From Guyanagaster necrorhizus (lineage: Eukaryota > Basidiomycota > Agaricomycetes > Agaricales > Physalacriaceae): a DNA stretch of 64,000 bases. The notes beneath the pieces were generated by a model. It saw only the letters and a program-made list of their open reading frames with translations. It did no database searches and was not told where the DNA came from. Where the stretch lies: the NCBI RefSeq assembly GCF_019112545.1, contig NW_025064883.1, positions 818,100-882,099 on the forward strand, given 5' to 3'. Position 1 is the stretch's first letter. Each line of letters starts with the position of its first letter. Shown in pieces: positions 21,850 through 32,652 of the stretch. The translations under genes and the position numbers were made by a program.

Positions 21850-22584
21850 ATGGTACGGCATGTACTGCTGCTGTCTGTCCTTTCTAACATTCCCTCCACA
21901 GCCAAAGGATCATAGACTACGAACGGTAGCACATATTTCATCTGCCAAACGTCAGTCACAGCATGAAAGTTTATCTGCACAGGATGCCTCGGTGCCGTCG
22001 AACCGTCTCCTTGACGATGGCTGGTATATCTCATGGCAATTAGGTTACCGAGTCTCGTCTGAAAAAGAAAGACAAACAGCATTCGAAACACGAAACCTTT
22101 ATGCAACGTCCGTGCATATCTTGTTACTCTGATTGATTTGACGAGTAGTCTTTGCATCCAGGCCTCGAGCTATATCATCAGCCATATTCCAAGTCTCACA
22201 CCAGGCGTTTGAAAAGAAAAGCTAAAGAGAGAATTGCTAATGGCATGGCGGACATTCAGGATGCTCTTCCTTCTCTGGATGAGGAGCAGGTCGACGAGAC
22301 CAGCAACAACCCGGCGAAGAGCAAAGACGATCAACGTCCTCAAGAAAAGACGCGAGGAGGCAAGATAGGCAAAGGAAAGAGCTCCACCTATACCAATGCT
22401 CAGCGGAAACGGGCATTGTACGTCCGTTCCATTCAATTTCTTCTTAATCTAACAAGCCCATAGAACATTGGAGCAACTGCGGCATCCTCTCATACTCTCT
22501 AATTCCCAATTCGCCACGAACCCGTTCGAAACTATCCGAACACATGCTCAAAATACTCTGTTGCAGCATGCTGCGCCTTCTTGA
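21850..22584 (+). CDS. SLX9: Ribosome biogenesis protein Slx9
   Basis: Slx9 helps pre-40S maturation and export. Five exons were resolved: 21850-21852 (only the ATG), 21902-21991, 22044-22107, 22162-22417 and 22464-22584, total 534 nt, 177 residues. Translation gives MPKDHRLRTVAHISSAKRQS, then VTESRLKKKDKQHSKHETFM and QRLELYHQPYSKSHTRRLKR, the conserved KKxxxxxKHExFxQRL motif. A charged middle region follows, then the C-terminal signature LRHPLILSNSQFATNPFETI and RTHAQNTLLQHA. The start codon is followed at once by a GT donor, so exon 1 encodes only Met. All joins keep frame. Divergent from the SLC35F5-like gene with 99 bp between starts. Confidence 0.85.
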
Positions 22585-22740
22585 TGTATCACCAAGTCGA
22601 ATACTACCTTCCCGGGTCTCGTACCTGCGCATAGCTTTCTCATCACGAATGCTGAGCGGTTCGAGGCGCAGAGGGGTATATAGATGTGCTTGTTCCGTAC
22701 CAAATTACATATTAACAAATCTCTGGGGTAACTGTAAGAG

Positions 22741-22756
22741 TTTTTTTTAAAAAAAA
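22741..22756. terminator. T8A8 tract between convergent genes
   Basis: Eight T followed by eight A, 157 bp after the SLX9 stop and 46 bp after the stop of the convergent coiled-coil gene. Its position suggests a shared 3' end signal, but this is inference only. Confidence 0.35.
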
Positions 22757-22801
22757 CCAAGCAACCATTGTAAGTGAGAGCAAAACTCAATTAGACCAAC
22801 T

Positions 22802-25226
22802 TTAATCATCTCCTTCCTCGCCTATACCGGCGCTCCATACCGTGCTTCCACTACCACTGCCTCCCGCACTTCTTCTACTCCGCCGGCCACTCCGAGGCGA
22901 TATCTCAGTGAACCCACTGCCAGATCCACGGGCAATCTCTGCGCTCAGGGATCGCTCATGTGCGTCTAAAGCAGCGATAGAGTTTTGCGCCTCAGCTTGC
23001 TCTAATGCTTCTTGAGTTAGATCCGAACCAATTCGAGTGTTGTCATTATTGCCCAGAGAAGGGCTTGAGTTGACGGACGAGGTTTCGGAATTGTCCGCAG
23101 TGGTAGACCGCGAATTAAACCATGAAAATCGCTTGGATGCAGTGGCGGCCGTGGAAGTGGTGGTAGGAGGTGACAGAGGCGTATGTGAAGGAGTGAGAGA
23201 CGAGAAAGACTTCTGTATAGGAGCTGGTGACCGAGGTTGAATACCCATCAACTTCAACGTGGCATTCATCCTTTCTCTTTCTTTGCGGTCCTCCTCATCT
23301 TCTTGGGTTTCTAATTTCCTGGCGCCTGTCACAGCGTTTGCACCAGGCGTAAGTGTTAAAGGTCGTAAATTCGTCTCGGGCTTCTTGTCCAATTGATTAA
23401 AGATTGAGAAACTCTTCCAATCAAATGAAAGAGATCGGCGTTGCACCTTAGGCATCGGTGGTGAGGAGAGTTTGGGTGTTGCAGAAACAGGAGAGTTTAA
23501 ACGTGAAGCCTCGGTGTTCGATGAGGAACGCCAGGTAGTGGTAGACTGAGGTCGTGGCTTGGAAGTATTATTAGATTTAGGCACTGCTGTAGAGGGTGTA
23601 GGCGGCTCTTTATCGTAATCCACAGCCAAGACGTGCTCGAAGCCTTCCCGGGAGATAATACGATCAATGATCTTGGAAGCGTAAAGTGATAGCGCCTTGT
23701 TAGCATCTTTGAGCACTTTGACCTCGGTGCGGAGAGCATCAAGGTCACTGCTAGACCCATCGTTGTCATCAGACATTGAAACATTTCTGCCCTCCGAGCC
23801 TTTCTTCGGCTGTTTAGCCTTATTGTTCGAAACTGAACGGTCACGGTCATCAATGGCGTCGCCAGAGAGAATATCCTTGTTTTCAGCTCTTCCAAGCTCG
23901 GCCGCCAAATCAAGCCCCGGGCCGGTGATGGGAAGATCCGCCAAGGACTCACCACGAGGACCGCTGCTCGGAGAGTGGGATGCACCACGACTACGTCCAT
24001 GTTTGGTGGTTCTGCCATTGCGCGACGAAACAGAGTCGGTATCCCGAGGTTCTAAACTTCTCTCGAGCTCCTGCTCAAAAGTGAGGTGAGAAACTTGCTC
24101 TTCATCAACGCGTTCGAGTGTGCTTCTCCCGTTGCTACGAAGACTGCCGACATCTGTGCTGTCGGCGTCGTTATCGTTATCGTCATCGTCATCGTCATCC
24201 TGACCAGCACTCCCCATTTGCTTCATTACATCAAATTGTCCGCTGAGCGTCTTCTCTCTTAACAATATCATGTAGCTCTCGTTCTCATCTTGTAATTCGT
24301 GATTAACGCGTTTGAGGTCAAGAAGCTGGGTCTGCAAGAGGAGCAGCGTATTCTGCAAGGATGCATGGGAAGTAGATAGCGTGGATAGTTCCAACCGAAG
24401 AGAAGTCATCTCTGCGGGCTCTTGCTCTGGGTCATTCAAATCCTGCTTAGGCGTCTCGGGCCTGCGAGATGCAACGGGTTCGTCTTCATAGTCAGTTTCT
24501 GCGTCGAATTCAATATCGGTATGAGGGACGGCAGGGGCAGGTCGTTTTATGCCCTGCGAGATGGATTGAATACGTGATTTAAGGTGCTGTTCGTTGTCGT
24601 AAAAAGCTTGTCGCTCGGCGTCGAAGGTCGCTGTCTAGAATGGGCGTCAGGTAGAAAGCAGCAACGGTCGTGACCACGAACCTGCTCATTATATCGTCTC
24701 TGAATATCTCTCCTCTCCCTCTCTAATTCACGTACTTGATCTCTAAGTTTCTCGGAGATATCTATCCGCTGGGCCAGCTCTATTTCCGAGCGACTCTGCT
24801 CTGCGTAGAGTTCGTTGAGTCTGACTTGTGCTGCGCTTAACGCGGTTGTGAGTTGGTGATTCTCGACGCCCAAGGTCGATATGGATTGTTCTTTGTCCTG
24901 AAGTTGGACGAGCAACTGAAGAACAGCTTGTCAATGACATAGAGACACGTCAGAGGTAGATCAGGGTTGGGTACCTGCTCCTTTTGCTCCGTTTGATGCT
25001 TGAGGGACTCTGACAGAGACTCTCCTCTTCCATCGGATGATGGCGCTTTGATAGACCCGCGGCGAGCTGGAGCTGGTTTCAAGGTGGACGAGACGCGAGG
25101 AGAGACTGCCGAACGAGCGGTGGCGCCTCTTGCAATTGGAGGCGGCGTCGGTGAAGGAGACGAGGACGATGAGATGCGGCGAGCAGTAGTGTGAGTTGAT
25201 CTAGAGGAAGCAGCGGTGGTGGTCAT
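22802..25226 (-). CDS. Large coiled-coil protein of unknown function
   Basis: The ATG at 25226 gives MTTTAASSRSTHTTARRISS, a Ser/Thr/Pro-rich basic head. Exons then encode coiled coil: QLQDKEQSISTLGVENHQLT, QRIDISEKLRDQVRELERER, LRLELSTLSTSHASLQNTLL, LLQTQLLDLKRVNHELQDEN. An acidic run (seven Asp near 24185-24205) precedes a long disordered part. A short conserved-looking block, DALRTEVKVLKDANKALSLY then ASKIIDRIISREGFEHVLA, sits near 23620-23745. The tail is Ser-rich with RFSWFNSRST, resembling a basic-aromatic motif. Stop at 22802; about 770 residues. Fungal proteins annotated as M-protein-repeat or septation-related share the NKALSLYxSKIIDRI block as I recall, but no function can be given. 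Confidence 0.75.
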
Positions 25227-25351
25227 GACGATGAAGACGGCGGCCTGAGCAGGGCGCGAATGACAAGGTTGAGGCTGGCCAGGAACTGCATACGCGAAAA
25301 GTAAAAGGCTGATGGTGCCACGTGGTGCAAGCCTTAATAAATGAATGGATA

Positions 25352-26369
25352 ATGGCATCCACAATCCTCGACCAAATTCCCTGCGAAACTCTCGAGGCGG
25401 CAAGTCTCACTTTATAATTTACCCATCGCTGTCAGCTCGCTAACCTAGTACTAGCTGCTTTCCTCTGTCCGACCCTGTCAGCGCTCTGTCCAAGCACCAG
25501 AATCTCTCTTCAAGCCTGGAGATGTCCTCGAGCTCCAGGGCCCCTCTGCCTCTGGAAAATCACATTTCCTATGGTACATCATTATTCGGTGTATACTACC
25601 CACCTCTCATGATGGATGGGCCAAGGCCGCGGTCCTGTTCGACACAGACAGCACATTCGACGTCCGTCGCTTCAGAACGATCCTATCATCTCACCTATGC
25701 AAGCTTGGCGTGCCCGCGGTTTCTGTCGGTCCATTGATGCAGACAGCCATGTCCAATTTTCACGTATTCCGTCCGGGATCATCCATGCAACTCGCTGCGA
25801 GTCTCGCGAATCTTCCTTCGTATCATGCGAGCTCTCTATCTGCGTCTGAAATCGGCCTGGTGGCCGTCGATTCAATGAGCACTTTTTACTGGCCAGACCG
25901 TTTTGGTGTTGAACTCCTTCGGTCTTGCATGAAACAGTATGAACCAAGTCGGTCCATCTATCCCCTTCATAATATTGCTGCCGTCTTGGAGCGCTTCCGT
26001 GTTTCCCATAACGCTCTCATCATTTTGACCAATTGGGGTCTTAACTTGGAATCAACGGCCACTTCCACATCACCATTCTATAAGCAACACTTGTACCCCT
26101 TCCCTTCCAATTTTACCACAGAAGATAGACCCTCGATGGCAAAATTTTCCCCCCATCTTCCTTTGACGTCGCCACTATCCCTGACTGCCCACATTACTTT
26201 TGCTCCCGCCCGACTCCGTCAAACAGATCCACTCTCCACAGATCACAAAACAGAAAGTTTTGCAGAAATCGAATGTATTTGCCGCTTCCTCGACAGGGCT
26301 CAATGTCGTTTCAGAATCAAAGTTACATCAGACGATGTATTTGTTGATATGAATCCGTTGATGCTCTGA
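25352..26369 (+). CDS. XRCC2: XRCC2-like RecA-fold protein (Rad51 paralogue)
   Basis: Rad51 paralogues assist homologous recombination. A long exon from about 25480 to the TGA at 26367-26369 encodes SLFKPGDVLELQGPSASGKS with Walker A GPSASGKS, then AAVLFDTDSTFDVRRFRTIL, a Walker B-like strand EIGLVAVDSMSTFYWPDRF, a NALIILTNWGL strand, and a C-terminal part including HITFAPARLRQTD. The arrangement (GxxGxGKS, FDTDxxFDxxR, xVDSxxxFYWxDR) matches XRCC2. The true start was not found: the frame closes at a TAG near 25450, so an upstream exon is needed. A candidate is the ATG at 25352 (MASTILDQIPCETLEAA), but no clean donor/acceptor pair joins it in frame. The Walker A lysine is present. Confidence 0.72.
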
Positions 26370-26991
26370 ACCAGCTTATCTTCTTAGTGCATCGAGTTGC
26401 TAAGCGATCTTCGCCAGAACTCTATAATATCCGACACTGCTGACTCAATACCAACCTGATACACTGGCTGATACACTGTTGGCGGGCATCTTGGTGAGCG
26501 TTCGTATCGTGAGAATGTATGATTAATGGACTTTGGTGAAAACTTCCATGGCTGTGTGCAAGGGCCACTGATGTCGTTAGCAAATTTGAATGAATATTTT
26601 TGACTCACGCCGCCGTAGTAGTATTATTGTCTTCATGCCAGCGATGGCTCGGCGTCCCCGTGAGACAGATTAGAATCTAAATTGCCGTCAGCCCTTGACA
26701 GGGCTCGCTCCCTTGTTTTCGATCCTCGCATGTACACTACTTGTCGGTGGATTCTGTCCGCACTATCTAGAATCAGTCGGGCAGTGAGGCTGAAATTCAA
26801 AAATAAGAATGGTATTGATACAGTATTGCAGTTCCTACTCGCATGATGGATGCTGATAAATAAATGGCACTACAGTAAATTAAGAGAGAAATTATGATAC
26901 TTTAGATATAATAAAACGTCGTCTACTACAAGTTATAGGATAATTATAGGAAGGGATAAGGTTCAGGAAATGAATGTCAGTACGGCATGGC
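26370..26991. other. Intergenic region with a possible small spliced ORF
   Basis: 622 bp between the XRCC2-like and adenylation genes (convergent). Near 26400-26636 on the minus strand there is a textbook intron (GTGAGT, GCTAAC, CATCAG; 41 nt) after an ATG at 26636; it would give a peptide of under 60 residues with three Cys near the C-terminus. The remainder is AT-rich with no recognisable content. Confidence 0.4.
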
Positions 26992-28896
26992 CTATCGCAC
27001 AAGACCGTACACTTGATCGAGCTCTGCTTTGTAGCGAGTCTCGACTTCTTGACGTCGAATATTACCCTTCGTCGCAGTTCGGGGCAATGTTTGCCGAGGT
27101 ACGACGATAATCATATTCGGGGAGCTAATCCGCTCATGCAGATATCGACGGGAATGAAAATGCCTCGTTTTACGAATGATCTCCTTCTTCAGCCTCGAAG
27201 GGTCGATGTCATCAGCTGGTTCGACAAACAGGACCGGTGACGGGCGACCGGTCCCGACCACGATACAGTCGGCGACAAGGCCTGCACACGTAGCACGAAC
27301 GTTATCTTCAACAGCTCTGTAAGCAAAAAAGAAAAAAAAAAAGTTGGAAATCAAAATTTGCTTCTGTGACTAGTGCAAAGAAAGGCGTACTTGGTGTCAC
27401 ATCGCAGGCTGTTCTCCGATTTTATCCAATCGTCATCCCTGCCACGGAAGACATACGATCCAGGTGCAGCTTCTTGGAATAGATCTCCAGTGTGGAAGTG
27501 GCCATCGGCACTCCGGAGTGAAGGATGGGGGCAATCTCCGGATTCTGCCCGAATTATGAACTCTAACATCCTTGCGGTAGACTGATGGCCCGCTTCATTT
27601 TGTTCAGGGTTGATAGGCACGAAACTGTACGACACCCCTTCAAGTGAGCGAAGAAGTGGTGCACTGGGATCGCATCCACCGACTGATATGAGCGTCGCTC
27701 CGCACTCGGTGCTTCCGAACAGATTCTAAAGGTGTCGCTTTAGAACAAAGGACGCGAGGAAAGAGCGTATTGAATACTCACCTTGATGGGGAGACCGTTG
27801 TGGTACGCCCATTCTTCGTCTTCTCGCGGTAGGGACATACCTGTGTACAAAACTTCGTCAAGACCAGCCAAAAGTGACAAGAGCTTGGTGTCATGTCGGG
27901 AGGCACGAAGTTGCTTGGCCAGGAAGGCAGCAAACTGTCGCAGCCGGTTAAGATGACACCGATGGATCATGTCTACCAGCTCTGCAGGGGAGAAGTCTAT
28001 CATCGTCGGCTGAATGACACATGAACCATGCTGCAGGGTGCCAATTAACACTGAAATACGCGTCAACAGTTGTATGATGAATACTTGGAAGATGAACGCA
28101 CTGAATGATTGGCCAATATGACACATGCTTCCCCTGAAAGATATAACGAGTGAGATCGATAGATCTTGTGTGATGTGAAGTTGAACAAACTTACATCCAA
28201 GTAGTGACGTCTTGGCGGACGGGACTGAACGGTTTAGATATCTGGCTCGACTTGTGGACGGTAGCGTTCAACCATCTGTAGGTGCAAGGGACAAGCTTTG
28301 GACTACCGGATGTGGAGCCGCTAGTGTGGAACATCAAGGCAATATCGTCAGGTGAGCATTGAGGTAGGATCGGTAATGGTCCTGCCGTAAGGGCTGCTTC
28401 CACGGTATTAAGGGCAGGATGTATCGGAAGGGAAGTGTTTTTCAAGACGTCTTGAAAGGAAGAATCGAAGACGAGAGCCTGAGCATTGGCGCGATGGAGT
28501 AATTCAAAGATTACATCCGGGTTGGGAAGACGCAGACTGAACATCTGGGGGACATAGCCAGCTCTTGAGATACCATATATGTGTAGGACGTCGATGTAAG
28601 TGAATCCACCGATCCTGGAAGTAATATTAGCCATTACGTATTGACTATAGCATGAGATGGGGAGAGGAAGCTTACCACAATCCAATGACGGATCGCTGGG
28701 GGATCCGGTCACGACCCAGGGTCATCGACCAATGTCTTGCGAAGTTTTCGACATCGAGAAGAAACTGACGATATGTGACAGTCTGCCACTGAATTATGTG
28801 GCTTGTCGTGGGGTCGACCTGAGGTGTGCGGAATACTGGACGGGAGGGAAAGCGCGATGCACTGGCTTCGAGGACAGAGAGATGAGTACTAGACAT
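26992..28896 (-). CDS. Stand-alone adenylation-domain protein (AMP-dependent synthetase, NRPS-like)
   Basis: Acyl- or aryl-adenylate-forming enzyme; substrate unknown. The ATG at 28896 gives MSSTHLSVLEASASRFPSRP. Exons follow with VTYRQFLLDVENFARHW, GGFTYIDVLHIYGISRAGYV, the P-loop-like core motif MFHTSGSTSGSPKLVP, LDEVLYTGMSLPRE, NLFGSTECG, HTGDLFQEAAPGSYVFRGRD with the ATP-ribose Asp, DDWIKSENSLRCDTK joined to AVEDNV, and the C-terminal lysine motif LPRTATKGNIRRQEVE. The protein stops right after the A domain (TAG at 26992-26994), with no carrier, reductase or thioesterase domain. The WIK...CDTK.xEDNV hallmark is shared with fungal aryl-acid NRPS-like enzymes. At least six introns; one holds a long pyrimidine run. 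Confidence 0.85.
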
Positions 28897-30202
28897 GGGA
28901 TGTCGGGTTAGATTGGATGAGGATGGGGCTGAATAAAAACTGCCGACCTTTATAGAGCAGCGGGAAGATCTACAGCCAAAGGGAGGTGACTCGGAGACGG
29001 AACGCTGAGCCCAATTAGGTGAACGGACTCGGTTGTCAGGATAGGACCAGTTTGAATAGCCTCGTCATTTGAAACACAGGTACGTGGACTGGATAAGGAT
29101 AACGCGCCCGGTGGAAAGTAAGCTCAGAGGGAGATGACAGTGTCATTTGTAATGCAAGAACACCGGAAAGGGGGGACAACACGCAAGATCTGTATCGCGG
29201 CAGGGAAAAATACCGTGGAGAGATCCAAGGAGGAACGATTCGGCAAAGGCAATGTGTGCTCAGACCCATTTAGAATTGGTGGCAGCAGGCACGCGCAAAA
29301 AAATAGGACGGAACAGAGTCGCGTAGGTCCGAATGATACGAGATCATCAAGGCATCAAGTAAGCATCAAGTGTTACAGTGTAGAAACTGATCTGTGCATC
29401 AAAAGTCATCCATCGGTTTGCGTTCTCGACGGAACGAGTTGAACGCGACCAAGCCTGGACACGTGACCCTCCGACACAGCTCTTCAGGGTCAGACTCTGT
29501 CAGTACACTGTTATCCCGTTGATGTCGAATAATTTGTGTAGAAAATTAACTCACTCACTCTGGTTCCCCACATGGACGATCTGATTCCGTACTTTCTGTA
29601 CGGGTACGGCTGCTGTAACGGATGTAAATCTTTGCGAGGAACTGGAGCGAACGCCCCGTTCCTGGACTCGAGGGCCGCATGAAGCGTACCGGTCTTCGCG
29701 AGACTGCGACGTTGGAAACGTGTCTGCGTCGGCTTTTCTTTTTTTTTTTTTTTCCAGGCCTTTTTGCTCCGACTGAGGGCTTTCTTGTCCGTACATCCGT
29801 AGTAGACCGTGTAGAGGCTGTGGTGCTATTCGGACCGCACGGCGCGACGACAGGTAATACCTGAGCTTGTTCAACATTTGTTCGGAAAATTTCCGTGGAC
29901 GGTTGTGCGCTCGCATCTCGCTGTGCAATGATATGTGTTTGGGTGGCGGGCCTATGATAGGAACGATTAATTCCATAATGACGATCAATTGCAAGGGCCC
30001 ACTAACTCTCTCCCTTTTGCTGTGATCGAGGCCCTGACACTGACACGTGATCAGTGAAAAGTTGTGCTGAATCCATCACCTCTAAATTTCAGATTTCTTA
30101 TTGTAAGTGGAAATTGCTGTTATACATTTGGACAGTCCAATTAACTGTTATCTGTAGGAATGGTGTGGAAGCAGTTGTACAGAGTCGAGAGCCTGGCAGT
30201 CC
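28897..30202. other. 1.3 kb gene-poor region
   Basis: Lies between the divergent adenylation and PPR genes. It has two CACGTG E-boxes (29460-29465 and 30044-30049) and a T-tract near 29738-29754. On the minus strand an open frame at 29551-29994 is Lys/Arg/Ser-rich, with the poly-T tract read as poly-Lys, and possible introns; it has no known motif, so I do not call it a gene. Otherwise nothing recognised. Confidence 0.4.
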
Positions 30203-32581
30203 ATGCTCAGGAGGACAGGTCTTTTACCGAGACCATATCTTGATCAGACGTATCATTTCTCAGCTGGCGTAAAACATTCCCGTCTTTGCCCCTCATGTAT
30301 TCGGTTCCTTCCGACTGTAGCCACTGCCCGTCGCGCAGACGGCCCAGATCTCTCTCACTTCTCGCCAGCTCTCCTTCCCAGTCTCCATTCCTCCCGCAGC
30401 ACGGACCCCGACCCCTCTCTCTTGTCCCACAGCTCTGCTGCCGCACTGCTCTCTCATCTTATTTCAAACACCCCTACCATCGATCTTCTTTCCTCCAGAG
30501 TACGGCAGTCATCCGTTCTCAGCACCTTCTTCTCCCACTCAAACGACGTCCGTCTCCTTTCCGAAGAAATCGCCAGAAATACCCCTCGTCATGCTCCATC
30601 ACTCATTCATCTGGCCCTCGTTCTCGGCTGCTCTCTGCATGTCAATGTATACGAGTGTACTTCACATCATCTCGCCATGGAGAAGCACTGGGACACCCTT
30701 CTTGCCGTCGTCCTAGCAGCCACACAGCATGTACGGCTAACTACCCGTCTTCTCAATTGGCGCGTGCGTGCGTTGCTACAACTCAAGGACTACGCGTCTC
30801 TCGAACACGTCTTGGACGAATTCGTGAAATACAGCGTAAAGCCCAACAGGAGGACTTACCATCTTATCCTTTCTGGCTACATTCAAAACGGCGACCTATC
30901 CCGTTCCAAGGACATACTTCACAAAATGGAGTCCGACGGAATAACTCCTGACGCCTTCACTTACTCTCTACTCGCCATCTATTATCGTACCCTCGGACCC
31001 AACTCTCAAGTTCAGGACGTCGCTGCGGCATCTTTGGACGCCATTCCCAAGAATACTGCAACCTCGATCCTCAACTCCCTTCTACGCATGCATATGGAGG
31101 CCAACGACACAGACGGCATCATCTCAGTACTCGCACAGTTCTCATATCATCATATTCTCCCTATCATCACTGTCGTCACAAGAATGGATCCCACCGCAGA
31201 AAGCCCGTTCCTGCTGTCGTCCATAATGCCCGATGCCGCTACTTATGCGACGTCTATCAACTACATGGCGTCTCGTCGTGACATATCGGGTGCAATGCAT
31301 CTATTACACGGAATGTTATCCGTCGGTCTCTCCCCTCGCTCAGAGACCATCACCGCTTTGCTCCATGTCTTGTTCATAGCGAATGATCATCCTACCGCCA
31401 TACGTCTGGTCGCCGCCATCTGCAAACCCGAGTCCGCATCTTTCTTCAAGGCCCTCATGACCTCCTCTTCCCACCATCCATTACCGCTTGATCCTCAAGG
31501 GATTCAACCCCATGTTGGGATTTTCAATGCCCTTCTGAAGGGAATCCTTCGTTTGCATGGTTTGAATGGTGCCGTTCCTGTTCTCCAAATAATGTACATG
31601 CACCAGATCCGTCCCAATTCCAGCTCTCTCGAAATCTTAATTTCCCACCTGGTCGTCGTTGAGCGTACGCCTCCTCATATGGTTTCACGCGTCATACAGG
31701 CTTTCGTTACGAGTCACATTCATCCGAATCTGCGCCACTTGCACGTAATTCTCAGTTCCATCATCCGGCACGAACGTTATCTTCTATACGGTGTTGGTTG
31801 GAACAGAACAGCCGCTAGATTCTCCCCCAGCAGGTCTTATCAGGACCTACCATTTCCGCAGGAAGACGTTCTTACTGGCGTGGCTGAGGATTTTGATCCC
31901 GTGGCCGGTATTTCCCCTCCCCGGAATCCATCATACGACAAGCACCTTCGTCCTTTCTTAGATTCTCTCGCCTCGAGGAATACTAGAAGCGACTCTGCGG
32001 CCCTTGCACTACGTCTAAAACGGGATGCCACTAGGCTGGAGTTTTCTAGTTCCCAGGCGGTCTTTGACACTTTGCTGCGAAGAGGATTCATGCCCAATGA
32101 ATATCATTATAGTGCTTTGATGGAAGGTTATTCGCGTTCCGGCGACCTTGAATCTGCGAAAAACCTTCTTGACACGGCAGTCAAGGCCGGCTTGAAGCCC
32201 AATGCACTCATGTTCACTATCCTCATTGTCGGGTACGCTCGGGAAGGGAACCCGAAGCAGTCAATGGAAACCTTCATCCAGATGATCACTTCTGGTATAC
32301 GGCCCGATGTCCCATCCATCGATGCAGTTGCGAGCGCATTTTTTGCCGTTGGCGCCTACAAAGCAGCTAGACAAACTCTTATGAGCCTTTGGCATCATAT
32401 CGAACCGTTCCCGGCCCATTTACAGGAAGCCTCTTTGCGAGAGATAGCGGTGGAATTTCGACTGTTGGAGACGAAAAATAACCGTGGCAAGCTGCGGGAG
32501 GGCGAGTTACATCGAGCACTGACGTCAATTAGACATATTCTTAACAGTCATTCGGCACAACTTCCTGCGGTCTATACATAA
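30203..32581 (+). CDS. Pentatricopeptide repeat (PPR) protein, probably mitochondrial
   Basis: PPR proteins bind organellar RNA; this one has no obvious catalytic domain. A single uninterrupted frame of 792 residues starts at 30203 with MLRRTGLLPRPYLDQTYHFS, an Arg/aromatic N-terminus consistent with mitochondrial import. PPR units are clear at about residues 210-270 (PNRRTYHLILSGYIQNGDLS, RSKDILHKMESDGITPDAFT), at 340-385 (PDAATYATSINYMASRRDIS), and at 620-700 (PNEYHYSALMEGYSRSGDLE, SAKNLLDTAVKAGLKPNALM, FTILIVGYAREGNPKQSMET). More degenerate repeats fill the middle. It lacks introns, unusual in this window. Which RNA it serves is unknown. Confidence 0.85.
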   Translation: MLRRTGLLPRPYLDQTYHFSAGVKHSRLCPSCIRFLPTVATARRADGPDLSHFSPALLPSLHSSRSTDPDPSLLSHSSAAALLSHLISNTPTIDLLSSRVRQSSVLSTFFSHSNDVRLLSEEIARNTPRHAPSLIHLALVLGCSLHVNVYECTSHHLAMEKHWDTLLAVVLAATQHVRLTTRLLNWRVRALLQLKDYASLEHVLDEFVKYSVKPNRRTYHLILSGYIQNGDLSRSKDILHKMESDGITPDAFTYSLLAIYYRTLGPNSQVQDVAAASLDAIPKNTATSILNSLLRMHMEANDTDGIISVLAQFSYHHILPIITVVTRMDPTAESPFLLSSIMPDAATYATSINYMASRRDISGAMHLLHGMLSVGLSPRSETITALLHVLFIANDHPTAIRLVAAICKPESASFFKALMTSSSHHPLPLDPQGIQPHVGIFNALLKGILRLHGLNGAVPVLQIMYMHQIRPNSSSLEILISHLVVVERTPPHMVSRVIQAFVTSHIHPNLRHLHVILSSIIRHERYLLYGVGWNRTAARFSPSRSYQDLPFPQEDVLTGVAEDFDPVAGISPPRNPSYDKHLRPFLDSLASRNTRSDSAALALRLKRDATRLEFSSSQAVFDTLLRRGFMPNEYHYSALMEGYSRSGDLESAKNLLDTAVKAGLKPNALMFTILIVGYAREGNPKQSMETFIQMITSGIRPDVPSIDAVASAFFAVGAYKAARQTLMSLWHHIEPFPAHLQEASLREIAVEFRLLETKNNRGKLREGELHRALTSIRHILNSHSAQLPAVYT

Positions 32582-32652
32582 ATGAAATGGATACTTTACT
32601 TTATTTAATTTGATGCAAAAATGGATTACAATAAAGGCATTATGCGTGGTCC

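Noticed and set aside
29738..29754. T-tract read as a bacterial-type terminator
   Set aside because: This is nuclear fungal DNA; the tract has no stem and no adjacent gene end.
29551..29994. 147-codon minus-strand frame with poly-Lys
   Set aside because: Low-complexity, Lys run from an A-tract, and other frames look equally protein-like. Possible introns, but no family signal; kept only as a note on the region.
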